From a virus: a stretch of 21,907 nt of DNA. A program made the position numbers and the translations under genes. Positions 16,576 through 21,525 of this stretch are shown here, piece after piece. The stretch is from the IMG/VR virus record IMGVR_UViG_3300020187_000254, positions 1 to 21,907 of that record; one strand, written 5' to 3'. Below the pieces are notes generated by a model. The model had not been told where the DNA came from. It made no database searches and saw nothing but the letters and a program-made list of their open reading frames with translations. The first letter of the stretch is position 1, and every line of letters starts with the position of its first letter.

Positions 16576-16955
16576 TAATCAGCTTTACGCGCATCAACTA
16601 TCTCTACCTGTACGCTTTGAGGGGCTGCCCTTTCTTGATCTGCCTCGTTATCGCCCTCGCTCCACTTAAAGCGGTTAGCAAAATACAGTTTGATTAGGCT
16701 TTGGCTACTATCTGAGGCACGGCTTTGCATCATGTCTAAAAACTTGTATTCCCAATACGCCTCGCCAGCTTCTCGCGCGCGCGTAAATGTGTCTGAAAAG
16801 TCGTCATTATCTTCTGCCCATTTGTAAATAGTAGACCTTGCAACGTTTAGCTTTCTCGCTACTTGGACAACAGATAAACCCTCATCCATTAAATCAAACA
16901 CAAGCGCGCCTATGTCTTTTGTGTATTTCGTGGGTCGTCCTATTGGTTTTGACAT
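16575..16955 (-). CDS. terS: Terminase small subunit
   Basis: The 126-residue product starts MSKPIGRPTKYTKD and has a helix-turn-helix at about 27-50 (LSVVQVARKLNVARSTIYKW). An alpha-helical oligomerisation region follows (EAYWEYKFLDMMQSRASDSS, about 67-86, then LIKLYFANRFKW). This is the layout of Sf6 gp1-type small terminases that recognise the packaging site. AAGGT lies 7 nt before the ATG. It is the first gene of the structural block, divergent from the plus-strand cassette. Confidence 0.88.
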   Translation of the reverse strand: MSKPIGRPTKYTKDIGALVFDLMDEGLSVVQVARKLNVARSTIYKWAEDNDDFSDTFTRAREAGEAYWEYKFLDMMQSRASDSSQSLIKLYFANRFKWSEGDNEADQERAAPQSVQVEIVDARKAD

Positions 16956-17084
16956 AACTAGACCTTAAACGGGCCTCAATTGCCCGAAATAGCTGAAAAT
17001 AAATGTATTTTATTGCATTTTTTCTTGTATCTTTAATGTATTTTAGGTACACTAAATGTATAAACAGAAAAGGATTAAAAGATT
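16956..17084. promoter_or_regulatory. Divergent control region between terS and the plus-strand cassette
   Basis: The 129-bp AT-rich region holds AATGTATTTTA twice (17002-17012, 17035-17045) and AATGTATA once (17055-17062), all in the same orientation, a layout expected for regulator-binding sites. A likely plus-strand promoter is TTGTAT (17025-17030), 17 bp, TACACT (17048-17053), with the second and third repeats in the spacer and near the start point. A hairpin CGGGC-7 nt-GCCCG (16970-16986) stands in front of terS; with only TTT behind it on the minus strand it would be a weak terminator. I find no convincing minus-strand promoter for terS. Confidence 0.45.
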
Positions 17085-17339
17085 ATGAAACAGTTACCAG
17101 ATCACCCTATCCAATGCCCAGATGATTTGAATTATCTTTCTAGCTTTAACGCTTACTTAATGGATAACAATCCAGCCAATGAGCCTTGCGATGATTGGAG
17201 CGTTGATTCTAATAATCTTCCCCCCGTTTCACCTATTGAAGTTGCCGAAATGCAACACGAAGTCGAAGCACGTTTAAACCGTGAAGCTGACATTCAACGC
17301 ACCTTAAACCGATACGACAAACGATGGGGGTCTAAATAA
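17085..17339 (+). CDS. Unknown 84-residue acidic protein, first gene of the cassette
   Basis: ATG 17085 follows an AAAAGGATT ribosome-binding site. The protein (MKQLPDHPIQCPDDLNYLSS) is acidic in its first half, with a C-terminal helix rich in Glu and Arg (EVAEMQHEVEARLNREADIQ, about 52-71). I do not recognise a family. It stands just behind the likely early promoter and before ArdA, and its stop overlaps the next start by 1 nt (TAATG). By position it may be an early host-takeover or anti-defence protein, which is inference. Confidence 0.7.
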   Translation: MKQLPDHPIQCPDDLNYLSSFNAYLMDNNPANEPCDDWSVDSNNLPPVSPIEVAEMQHEVEARLNREADIQRTLNRYDKRWGSK

Positions 17340-17443
17340 TGGACGCTTTAGCTATTGCCTTATCTTTCAGTTTTTTAATTATGGCGGCTTTATCGTCGCT
17401 TATTCATCTAGTAAACAAATACTTTAAAGGGGTAAACAAATGA
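17339..17443 (+). CDS. 34-residue single-pass membrane protein
   Basis: A short frame, MDALAIALSFSFLIMAALSS followed by LIHLVNKYFKGVNK, starts in a TAATG overlap with the gene before and ends in an ATGA overlap with ardA. Residues 3-24 form one hydrophobic helix, followed by a basic tail, so it should be an inner-membrane peptide with the C-terminus in the cytoplasm. The tight coupling on both sides argues that it is real. Function unknown; superinfection exclusion or a membrane helper is possible. Confidence 0.7.
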   Translation: MDALAIALSFSFLIMAALSSLIHLVNKYFKGVNK

Positions 17444-17934
17444 GCAATATTACTTACCACAGTCTGTCGGATTACGTGGGCGGCAAATGCATTAGCAAAA
17501 CTTTTGAATTAGATCACGTTACTTTTGAAGTTCATCAAGAAGAAATTAGCGAGTGGCTAACCTCTATCACTAAAGAGCGCAAAGATGGAGAAATCCGCGA
17601 AGAATGGATTGTCTGCGATTATGAAGATATACCGCACGAATATGTCGGAGAATACCACATTGATGAGTCTTTTTTTCACCTTATGTCAGCTATTGACAAC
17701 TCTCATTACGACGCTGAAGTTTTCCACGCTGGCGTTTCTCTCGGTCTTAGTATCGAAAATATTGAAGATAACTATTTTGGTTATTTTTCCGATGAAACCG
17801 AATTGGGCGAAATGTGCGCGGATGGCTTAGAAATTCCCGACAACATTCAGCCTTATTTTGACTATGAAGCATACGGGCGCGCTTGCTCCTATGATTTCAT
17901 GGAATCCGACGGCCACTATTTCTTTAACCATTAA
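17440..17934 (+). CDS. ardA: ArdA-type antirestriction protein (DNA mimic)
   Basis: The 164-residue length is that of ArdA (about 165). The N-terminal SLSDYVGGK (8-16) corresponds to the family's LxxYNxGxL. The signature region follows: ENIEDNYFGYFSDETELGEM (106-125) and EIPDNIQPYFDYEAYGRACS (131-150), ending in DGHYFFNH. The composition is extreme, with 37 Asp/Glu against 7 Lys/Arg, as needed to mimic the charge of B-form DNA. ArdA dimers occupy the DNA groove of type I restriction-modification enzymes and block restriction, often also methylation. ATGA overlap with the membrane peptide gene and AAAGGGG serve its start. The early position fits the need to act soon after DNA entry. Family membership is recognised from motifs; activity is not shown. 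Confidence 0.9.
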   Translation: MSNITYHSLSDYVGGKCISKTFELDHVTFEVHQEEISEWLTSITKERKDGEIREEWIVCDYEDIPHEYVGEYHIDESFFHLMSAIDNSHYDAEVFHAGVSLGLSIENIEDNYFGYFSDETELGEMCADGLEIPDNIQPYFDYEAYGRACSYDFMESDGHYFFNH

Positions 17935-17944
17935 GGGGAAAATT

Positions 17945-18229
17945 ATGACTATCCAGCACTTACCAATGCCTGTAATTGATAACTTTTTAAACGGTGACCC
18001 TTGCGCCATTGGCCCGTTTCGATCTGATGGCGAATACCTATATCTAAATAATGACGCTATCGCATACCGAGACAAATCGGGCAAAGTTTTCAGAATGCAG
18101 CAACCTTCCGCAACACCACCACCTAAAAAGCCGCTTTTTAATCGTTTCATTTCGCTTTTTTCTTGGCCGTTTATCGTTTCATGGTTTGCGGTCACAATCA
18201 TTTTTTTACTTATCACTAACATTTTTTAA
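17945..18229 (+). CDS. Unknown 94-residue protein with C-terminal membrane anchor
   Basis: The start at ATG 17945 (MTIQHLPMPVIDNFLNGDPC) has AAGGGG at the right distance, overlapping the end of ardA's stop region; the open frame extends upstream into ardA but without a site. Residues 1-54 form a small soluble part (GPFRSDGEYLYLNNDAIAYR, 23-42), then a Pro/Ser linker (about 54-63) and one hydrophobic helix (about 72-92) at the extreme C-terminus. This is a tail-anchored layout with the soluble part in the cytoplasm. No family recognised. Confidence 0.75.
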   Translation: MTIQHLPMPVIDNFLNGDPCAIGPFRSDGEYLYLNNDAIAYRDKSGKVFRMQQPSATPPPKKPLFNRFISLFSWPFIVSWFAVTIIFLLITNIF

Positions 18230-18239
18230 GGGGTCAATT

Positions 18240-18416
18240 ATGAATATTAACGTTAAAGAAAAGCCAGATTATTTGGCAACGGTTGAAACGCAATTAAATA
18301 ATATAGCCTGGCATTTACAAGTGTGCAGAGAATCCGACTGCGCGCCAGTTGATGCCGTTATAAAAATGCATATAAAAGCCGCGCACTACGCGCTAATGCT
18401 GCACGATAACCAATAA
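18240..18416 (+). CDS. Unknown 58-residue protein
   Basis: ATG 18240 lies behind AAGGGGTCAATT. The product MNINVKEKPDYLATVETQLN continues with NNIAWHLQVCRESDCAPVDA and ends HYALMLHDNQ; it looks mostly helical. Shape and size resemble many small early phage proteins without known function. Stop and next ribosome-binding site are fused in TAAGGGG, as at other junctions of this operon. Confidence 0.7.
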   Translation: MNINVKEKPDYLATVETQLNNIAWHLQVCRESDCAPVDAVIKMHIKAAHYALMLHDNQ

Positions 18417-18427
18417 GGGGTTAACTA

Positions 18428-18592
18428 ATGCTTAAAATAACCGATGATTTGTATCGAGAAAGTGAATTCTATCAATGGCTAGAAAAACGCCCTGCTAATG
18501 TTTATTGTGATTACAATCCGCATTACGTTGATATGGGGGGCACTAGGGTAACAATTACATTCACAATTGATGATGAAGTAATCGAAGAATAA
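18428..18592 (+). CDS. Unknown 54-residue acidic protein
   Basis: The frame starts at ATG 18428 behind AAGGGGTTAACTA and encodes MLKITDDLYRESEFYQWLEK, a middle part PANVYCDYNPHYVDMGG and an acidic end TFTIDDEVIEE. It is the last gene before the internal terminator. No family recognised. The strong site and consistent spacing support it as a real gene. Confidence 0.68.
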   Translation: MLKITDDLYRESEFYQWLEKRPANVYCDYNPHYVDMGGTRVTITFTIDDEVIEE

Positions 18593-18612
18593 ACCCACCT
18601 CTTAACCACTAC

Positions 18613-18634
18613 AGCCCCTTAAATGGGGCTTTTT
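18613..18634 (+). terminator. Intrinsic terminator inside the cassette
   Basis: AGCCCC-TTAAAT-GGGGCT followed by TTTT forms a perfect 6-bp stem with a U tract on the plus strand. It separates the ardA half of the operon (17085-18592) from the XRE half (18678-19750), so the second half needs readthrough or its own promoter. Confidence 0.85.
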
Positions 18635-18677
18635 GGGTGCAAATACTTTATTATCCGCCAATAAGGAGCATTATATT

Positions 18678-18968
18678 ATGAAAATCAAAACACATAGAGT
18701 AAATAAATCAGGTCTTGAAATGATTCGACAAGAGTTACTTTCTAAATGCAAGCCGAGCGTTTTTGATGGTTGGCTTGACGATGATTTGATCAATAGCAAA
18801 AGTGCACAAGAAATGCTAGGCGCTTGGGCTAGTGAAATTGAATCGGCGCTCGATGCTGGCAATGGCGATTTTGTGGAAATAAGTTCTTCTGACACAAAGT
18901 CAGGCCATGTTGAACATTTAGAAATAGATGACAGCGGCATTGATGTTGGGTTTGAACAGTATGAATAA
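18678..18968 (+). CDS. Unknown 96-residue acidic protein
   Basis: ATG 18678 has the strong site AAGGAG. The protein (MKIKTHRVNKSGLEMIRQEL) has a basic N-terminus of about 12 residues, a helical middle (SAQEMLGAWASEIESALDAG, about 38-57) and a strongly acidic C-terminal third (HLEIDDSGIDVGFEQYE). It is the first gene after the internal terminator. No family recognised; the acidic C-terminal part could be another protein-binding or DNA-mimic surface, which is speculation. Confidence 0.75.
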   Translation: MKIKTHRVNKSGLEMIRQELLSKCKPSVFDGWLDDDLINSKSAQEMLGAWASEIESALDAGNGDFVEISSSDTKSGHVEHLEIDDSGIDVGFEQYE

Positions 18969-19233
18969 AACCGCTGATTATGTTAACCGCTTAGTCGATA
19001 ACAACGCATTAAATGCCAAATTAACAGCAAAACAAAAGACCGTTAAAAAGGTAGAGGCTGCCTTATCTGAGGGCATTTTCAACAAGTGGCAATCGTATAG
19101 CCTTGTTTTTAGCTTAGTTGATAAACGCAAAATTACCCTACGTAAAGTCTGCGAGATTGCCGAATTAAACGGCATTCCTTCAGAGGTCATTAAAATGCGT
19201 CGAAGGGATTTAAATCAACTCAATAAAGGCTAA
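18961..19233 (+). CDS. Unknown 90-residue basic protein
   Basis: The ATG lies within the last codons of the gene before (8-nt overlap ATGAATAA). The product begins MNKTADYVNRLVDNNALNAK and is Lys/Arg-rich, with a helical pattern in KITLRKVCEIAELNGIPSEV (about 57-76), which could be a helix-turn-helix, and a basic end KMRRRDLNQLNKG. A nucleic-acid-binding role is plausible. No family recognised. Confidence 0.7.
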   Translation: MNKTADYVNRLVDNNALNAKLTAKQKTVKKVEAALSEGIFNKWQSYSLVFSLVDKRKITLRKVCEIAELNGIPSEVIKMRRRDLNQLNKG

Positions 19234-19235
19234 TA

Positions 19236-19391
19236 ATGATTAAAACCGTAATTCCCAATGCTGAGATCAGGGACGCTGCGCGCGATCTTATAGCCTCTCT
19301 AACGGCTGATGGCTGCACAGATTCACATTTTCTGGCAGAACTTCAAAAACTAGCAGACGGGCAACCAATGCCAAAAAAGGTTAAAAAATGA
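19236..19391 (+). CDS. Unknown 51-residue protein
   Basis: ATG 19236 follows the previous stop by 2 nt with AAAGG upstream. The product is MIKTVIPNAEIRDAARDLIA, SLTADGCTDSHFLAELQKLA and a basic tail PMPKKVKK. It ends in an ATGA overlap with the next gene. It looks like two amphipathic helices. Function unknown. Confidence 0.62.
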   Translation: MIKTVIPNAEIRDAARDLIASLTADGCTDSHFLAELQKLADGQPMPKKVKK

Positions 19392-19561
19392 AACTATCAA
19401 ACGATGAACTAATTAAAATAATCACCGAAAACGCCCACAGGTTATGTATTTTTTATATAACTGATGAGGGGGGCCATTTAGAGTCTTTAGATGTAACCAA
19501 CCCTGCATCCATCAACGGGAACTCTATCCAGTTAAACTGCGAAACAACAAAAGGCGATTAA
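19388..19561 (+). CDS. Unknown 57-residue protein
   Basis: The frame starts in the ATGA overlap with the gene before and ends directly at the XRE start (TAAATG). The product MKLSNDELIKIITENAHRLC continues IFYITDEGGHLESLDVTNPA and ends LNCETTKGD. No family recognised. Continuous coupling with its neighbours supports it. Confidence 0.62.
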   Translation: MKLSNDELIKIITENAHRLCIFYITDEGGHLESLDVTNPASINGNSIQLNCETTKGD

Positions 19562-19750
19562 ATGGAAAACGAATTTATTAGGGAGGCGCGTTTTAAGTTG
19601 CGCCTGACACAAGAAGAACTAGCGAACCAATTAGGCTGCACTAAACAAACGATACATTTTGCAGAATCAGGCAAACGGGACGCAAAAATCACGTTACTGC
19701 TAGCAATTGAATGTTTATTAAGACGCGCTGGCAAATGGCCTATAAATTAG
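19562..19750 (+). CDS. XRE/Cro-type helix-turn-helix regulator
   Basis: The 62-residue protein is little more than a single HTH_3 domain: RLTQEELANQLGCTKQTIHF (about 14-33) contains helices 2 and 3, with Q-T-I-H as the recognition part, and LLAIECLLR closes the fold. Small XRE proteins like this (Cro and DUF-like regulators) dimerise on operator DNA. As last gene of the cassette it could repress the promoter at 17025-17053 or bind the repeat array that begins 26 bp after its stop. Both are inference. Confidence 0.85.
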   Translation: MENEFIREARFKLRLTQEELANQLGCTKQTIHFAESGKRDAKITLLLAIECLLRRAGKWPIN

Positions 19751-19758
19751 GCTTTTTT
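19738..19758 (+). terminator. Intrinsic terminator overlapping the XRE stop codon
   Basis: GCCTA-TAAAT-TAGGC followed by TTTTTT on the plus strand; the TAG of the stem is the stop codon of the XRE gene. A second U run follows closely (19762-19769). Confidence 0.75.
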
Positions 19759-19775
19759 GGCCTTTTTTTGTGTCT

Positions 19776-19924
19776 ACCTCGATCTAGCGGCAAATTTTGC
19801 CTTTTTTCGTACCCACCTCGATCTAGTGGCAATCTTGCGTGCCTGTAAACTACCTCGATCTAGCGGCAAACCACCTCGATCTATTAAAGCACCTCGATCT
19901 AGCGGCAACGTGTACCTCGATCTA
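19776..19924 (-). repeat. Array of six direct repeats, TAGATCGAGGT
   Basis: The plus-strand sequence ACCTCGATCTA occurs six times without mismatch, at 19776, 19815, 19852, 19873, 19891 and 19914 (start to start 39, 37, 21, 18 and 23 bp). Four copies (1, 2, 3, 5) continue G(C/T)GGCAA, giving an 18-bp unit; copies 4 and 6 continue TATTAAA and TATGAAA. Every unit holds GATC and TCGA, and the 18-bp type also CTAG. The array lies in the 179-bp space between convergent operons, with T-rich DNA at its left side. Possible roles are replication-origin iterons, binding sites for a phage repressor or the neighbouring XRE protein, or a packaging site. Regular spacers of CRISPR type are absent. No known phage site with this sequence comes to mind. 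Confidence 0.95.
19789..19807 (+). terminator. Second terminator, built on the first array unit
   Basis: GGCAA-ATT-TTGCC followed by TTTTTT on the plus strand. The left arm GGCAA is the end of the first 18-bp repeat unit. With the terminator at 19738 it stops plus-strand transcription before the minus-strand lysis genes; nothing comparable faces the other way. Confidence 0.6.
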
Positions 19925-19929
19925 TGAAA

Positions 19930-20097
19930 TTACTTGCGCTTAATTACATCTTGAACGGTTTTGCTTTCATATATGCGAATGCCTAACCAAATAATTGTAA
20001 AAAGACTTGCTGTTGGCGGCAACCAAGTAGCTAACGACATGATACCAGTGCTTGCAGCGGCTATATCAATCAAATCTTTGTCCTGATTATCCAACAT
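19930..20097 (-). CDS. Holin, small single-helix type
   Basis: The 55-residue frame starts at ATG 20097 inside the end of the endolysin gene (11-nt overlap, ATGTTGGATAA). An acidic N-terminus (MLDNQDKDLIDIAAAS) precedes a hydrophobic stretch (about 18-42, SLATWLPPTASLFTIIWLGI within it) and a charged end RIYESKTVQDVIKRK. This WLP...IWLGIRIYE..TVQ pattern is common in small holins of marine and T7-like phages. It would form the inner-membrane lesion that releases the endolysin. No spanin gene is seen next to it. Its stop is followed by TTTCA and the first array unit. Confidence 0.78.
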   Translation of the reverse strand: MLDNQDKDLIDIAAASTGIMSLATWLPPTASLFTIIWLGIRIYESKTVQDVIKRK

Positions 20098-20545
20098 AAG
20101 GCTCACCGAAATCCAAGGAGTCTGTATCAAACAGAATCGCCTCACACCTCCGTCTACGAGTCAGCCCTGCTAGGACTTTACCGCTTGCCTTGTCCCATCT
20201 TACGATTTGCTCAGATACTTTGTCGTACTTACCTTCGTTTAACACTTTAAGCAACGTACTCGATCTTAAATTTCCACACCCTAAATTAAACGTCCATGAC
20301 AAAATCGCATCCCATTGATGCTGATTTAGTTCAACAGTCACAAGGCTTTCAACCTGAGATTCTATTTCTTCAATATCTTGTATAAGCAATTCATCTGCTT
20401 TTTCTTGAGAAATCTCACCGTTTTCGATCACATTTCTTGTGTGACCCCAACCCCAGGTTAAAACACCCCCAGCGCATTCGTAGGCTTTAAGTTCACAGCC
20501 CTCAAAATGCTTAATCAGGTCTAAACCTGCTGCGGAAGTTTTCAT
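20087..20545 (-). CDS. Endolysin, T4-type lysozyme (GH24)
   Basis: The start at ATG 20545 (MKTSAAGLDLIKHFEGCELK) gives 152 residues that begin exactly as GH24 lysozymes do. Its AAGG site is only 2 nt away, and an in-frame GTG at 20626 would add 27 residues of no family character. Catalytic Glu is E15 (HFEG). Thr is T30 and His is H35 in TWGWGHT, matching T26 and H31 of T4 lysozyme. The position of the catalytic Asp (T4 D20) is Cys24 (AYECAGG), as in some other phage lysozymes. DAILSWTFNLGCGNLRSSTL (about 79-98) and RWDKASGKVLAGLTRRRRCE (about 116-135) complete the fold. No signal peptide, so it needs the holin encoded next. Confidence 0.93.
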   Translation of the reverse strand: MKTSAAGLDLIKHFEGCELKAYECAGGVLTWGWGHTRNVIENGEISQEKADELLIQDIEEIESQVESLVTVELNQHQWDAILSWTFNLGCGNLRSSTLLKVLNEGKYDKVSEQIVRWDKASGKVLAGLTRRRRCEAILFDTDSLDFGEPYVG

Positions 20546-20652
20546 TACCTTATGCCTGTGTTGTAGTTTGGCAGACCCACGACATATAAGGGGATTTTGT
20601 CGCTTCAATCGGTCTGCACAGGTCACTCTTGTAAAAAGAGCCGCCTAAAAAC

Positions 20653-20677
20653 AAAAAAACCGCCAATGAAGGCGGTC
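20653..20677 (-). terminator. Intrinsic terminator in the late leader (tR'-like)
   Basis: On the minus strand GACCGCC-TTCATT-GGCGG is followed by TTTTTTT. A GC-rich stem of five to six pairs and a seven-base U tract make it strong. It would end the pR' transcript after about 65 nt unless the polymerase has been modified by Q. Confidence 0.9.
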
Positions 20678-20724
20678 TTAAAGAGGAGGTCAGCCGAAAA
20701 ATTTAGAAAACGGCTATGCTAGAA

Positions 20725-20753
20725 ATTAAATCATATTTTTGATTGACTGTCAA
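20725..20753 (-). promoter_or_regulatory. Sigma70 late promoter (pR'-like)
   Basis: TTGACA (20753-20748), a 17-bp spacer and TTTAAT (20730-20725) on the minus strand give a near-consensus promoter 27 bp after the Q stop. Q-binding elements of lambdoid phages lie between -35 and -10; the spacer here has AATCAAAAATATGA. Confidence 0.85.
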
Positions 20754-20780
20754 TACATACAGTGGTTATTTATACAGTTA

Positions 20781-21314
20781 TTACCTCAATCTATTAAATA
20801 TTATGTGATTAATTGTTTCATCTCTTTCAGAATGTTTACTTTGCAATAATGCAAACCGTTTTTTCCATACTTTTCTTGATTGAAATAACGTTACACCTAA
20901 TATTTTAGCCAAATTTCTTTCGCTTACTGTTCGATTGCCAAGTCCGTTACAAGCGCCACAAATTTCAACTTTTGACATTAGTTTTATCTCGCCAACCCCT
21001 TTACATCGTTTGCACTTATAGGGGTTTATAGCAACTTCTAAGGCCGCAAGCGCAAGAACCGCAACCGTTCTATTAGTTTCCTCTTTATTAAGCTTAAAAC
21101 CGCACTGAATGGCCTCTTTTACGGCAAGTGCGTTCAACTCTGCCCTACTGTTGTTGTCTAAGGCAAACTTGCTCAAACTATACAGATACGTCAACCTATC
21201 AAGACCTGTTAAGCAAGCCGCTATATCTTGCGATGTCAGCCTACCTAGCCCCGTCGATCTAACTGAATCCATTGGTGGAGCGCCTGGAGCAAGCATTGCC
21301 ATCAACTCACTCAT
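20781..21314 (-). CDS. Q: Late antiterminator Q
   Basis: I start at ATG 21314 (MSELMAMLAPGAPPMDSVRS), which overlaps the gene before by 8 nt (ATGAGTGA), giving 177 residues; lambda Q has 207. Two CxxCxGxG knuckles, CKRCKGVG (101-108) and CGACNGLG (119-126), form the zinc-binding site of Q. The C-terminal part (WKKRFALLQSKHSERDETIN, 150-169) matches lambda Q in layout (W..TVKPLYDALVVQCHKEES). The helical stretch NRTVAVLALAALEVAINPYK (81-100) precedes the knuckles as in Q. Q loads on RNA polymerase paused near the late promoter and lets it pass terminators. The promoter and terminator found right behind the gene support the call strongly. The last codons (AATAGATTGAGGTAA) contain a diverged copy of the array repeat. 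Confidence 0.88.
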   Translation of the reverse strand: MSELMAMLAPGAPPMDSVRSTGLGRLTSQDIAACLTGLDRLTYLYSLSKFALDNNSRAELNALAVKEAIQCGFKLNKEETNRTVAVLALAALEVAINPYKCKRCKGVGEIKLMSKVEICGACNGLGNRTVSERNLAKILGVTLFQSRKVWKKRFALLQSKHSERDETINHIIFNRLR

Positions 21315-21525
21315 CAACAACAGCCATTGTAGGGTTATGGGCTGCAACATCATCTTCAGATGGAGGTAATTGTTTCATTCTTACCATAATTTCATCAGAA
21401 AGCCCTCGCAATGCGTTTGATCGCACATCACCTTTAGCGGTTCTCATAATATTCCAGTATTTGGAAATTAAGTCATACCAATCATTGTCTAAACAGGCGT
21501 TAAAATCAGCTTCAAAATCAACCAT
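21307..21525 (-). CDS. Unknown 72-residue acidic protein upstream of Q
   Basis: ATG 21525 lies behind AGCGAGGATTGATA and overlaps the previous stop by 8 nt (ATGGTTGA). The product starts MVDFEADFNACLDNDWYDLI, has a helical middle (ISKYWNIMRTAKGDVRSNAL, about 20-39) and an acidic end PPSEDDVAAHNPTMAVVDE. No family recognised. Translation is coupled to Q, so it may be another early regulator. Confidence 0.72.
   Translation of the reverse strand: MVDFEADFNACLDNDWYDLISKYWNIMRTAKGDVRSNALRGLSDEIMVRMKQLPPSEDDVAAHNPTMAVVDE

Larger units (their letters stand above)
20546..20780 (-). promoter_or_regulatory. Late control region between Q and endolysin
   Basis: 235 bp without a gene hold the late promoter (20725-20753), a likely start near 20718, an inverted repeat AGCCG/CGGCT around the start (20692-20696 and 20711-20715) and the terminator at 20653-20677. 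The remaining 100 bp up to the endolysin include a small hairpin CTCTT-TTTAC-AAGAG (about 20625-20640). This is the standard place for a Q utilisation region. Confidence 0.8.

Noticed and set aside
16970-16986. CGGGC/GCCCG hairpin as a terminator of antisense transcription before terS
   Set aside because: Only three U follow on the minus strand and the stem has five pairs, so efficient termination is unlikely; noted only as a hairpin.
17827-18222. 131-codon minus-strand frame opposite ardA and the 94-residue gene
   Set aside because: It lacks a ribosome-binding site and protein character; the plus-strand genes show strong sites, and ardA is recognisable.
19776-19924. CRISPR-like array
   Set aside because: Core repeats are only 11-18 bp, spacing varies from 18 to 39 bp, so spacers would be as short as a few bases, and no cas genes are present.
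20546-20626. GTG start at 20626 for the endolysin
   Set aside because: The 27 extra residues have no signal peptide or family similarity, and the region lies in the late leader; ATG 20545 gives a typical GH24 N-terminus, although its ribosome-binding site is close.
20546-20650. tRNA gene in the late leader
   Set aside because: No cloverleaf with T-arm consensus could be drawn on either strand; the paired bases belong to the terminator and a small hairpin.
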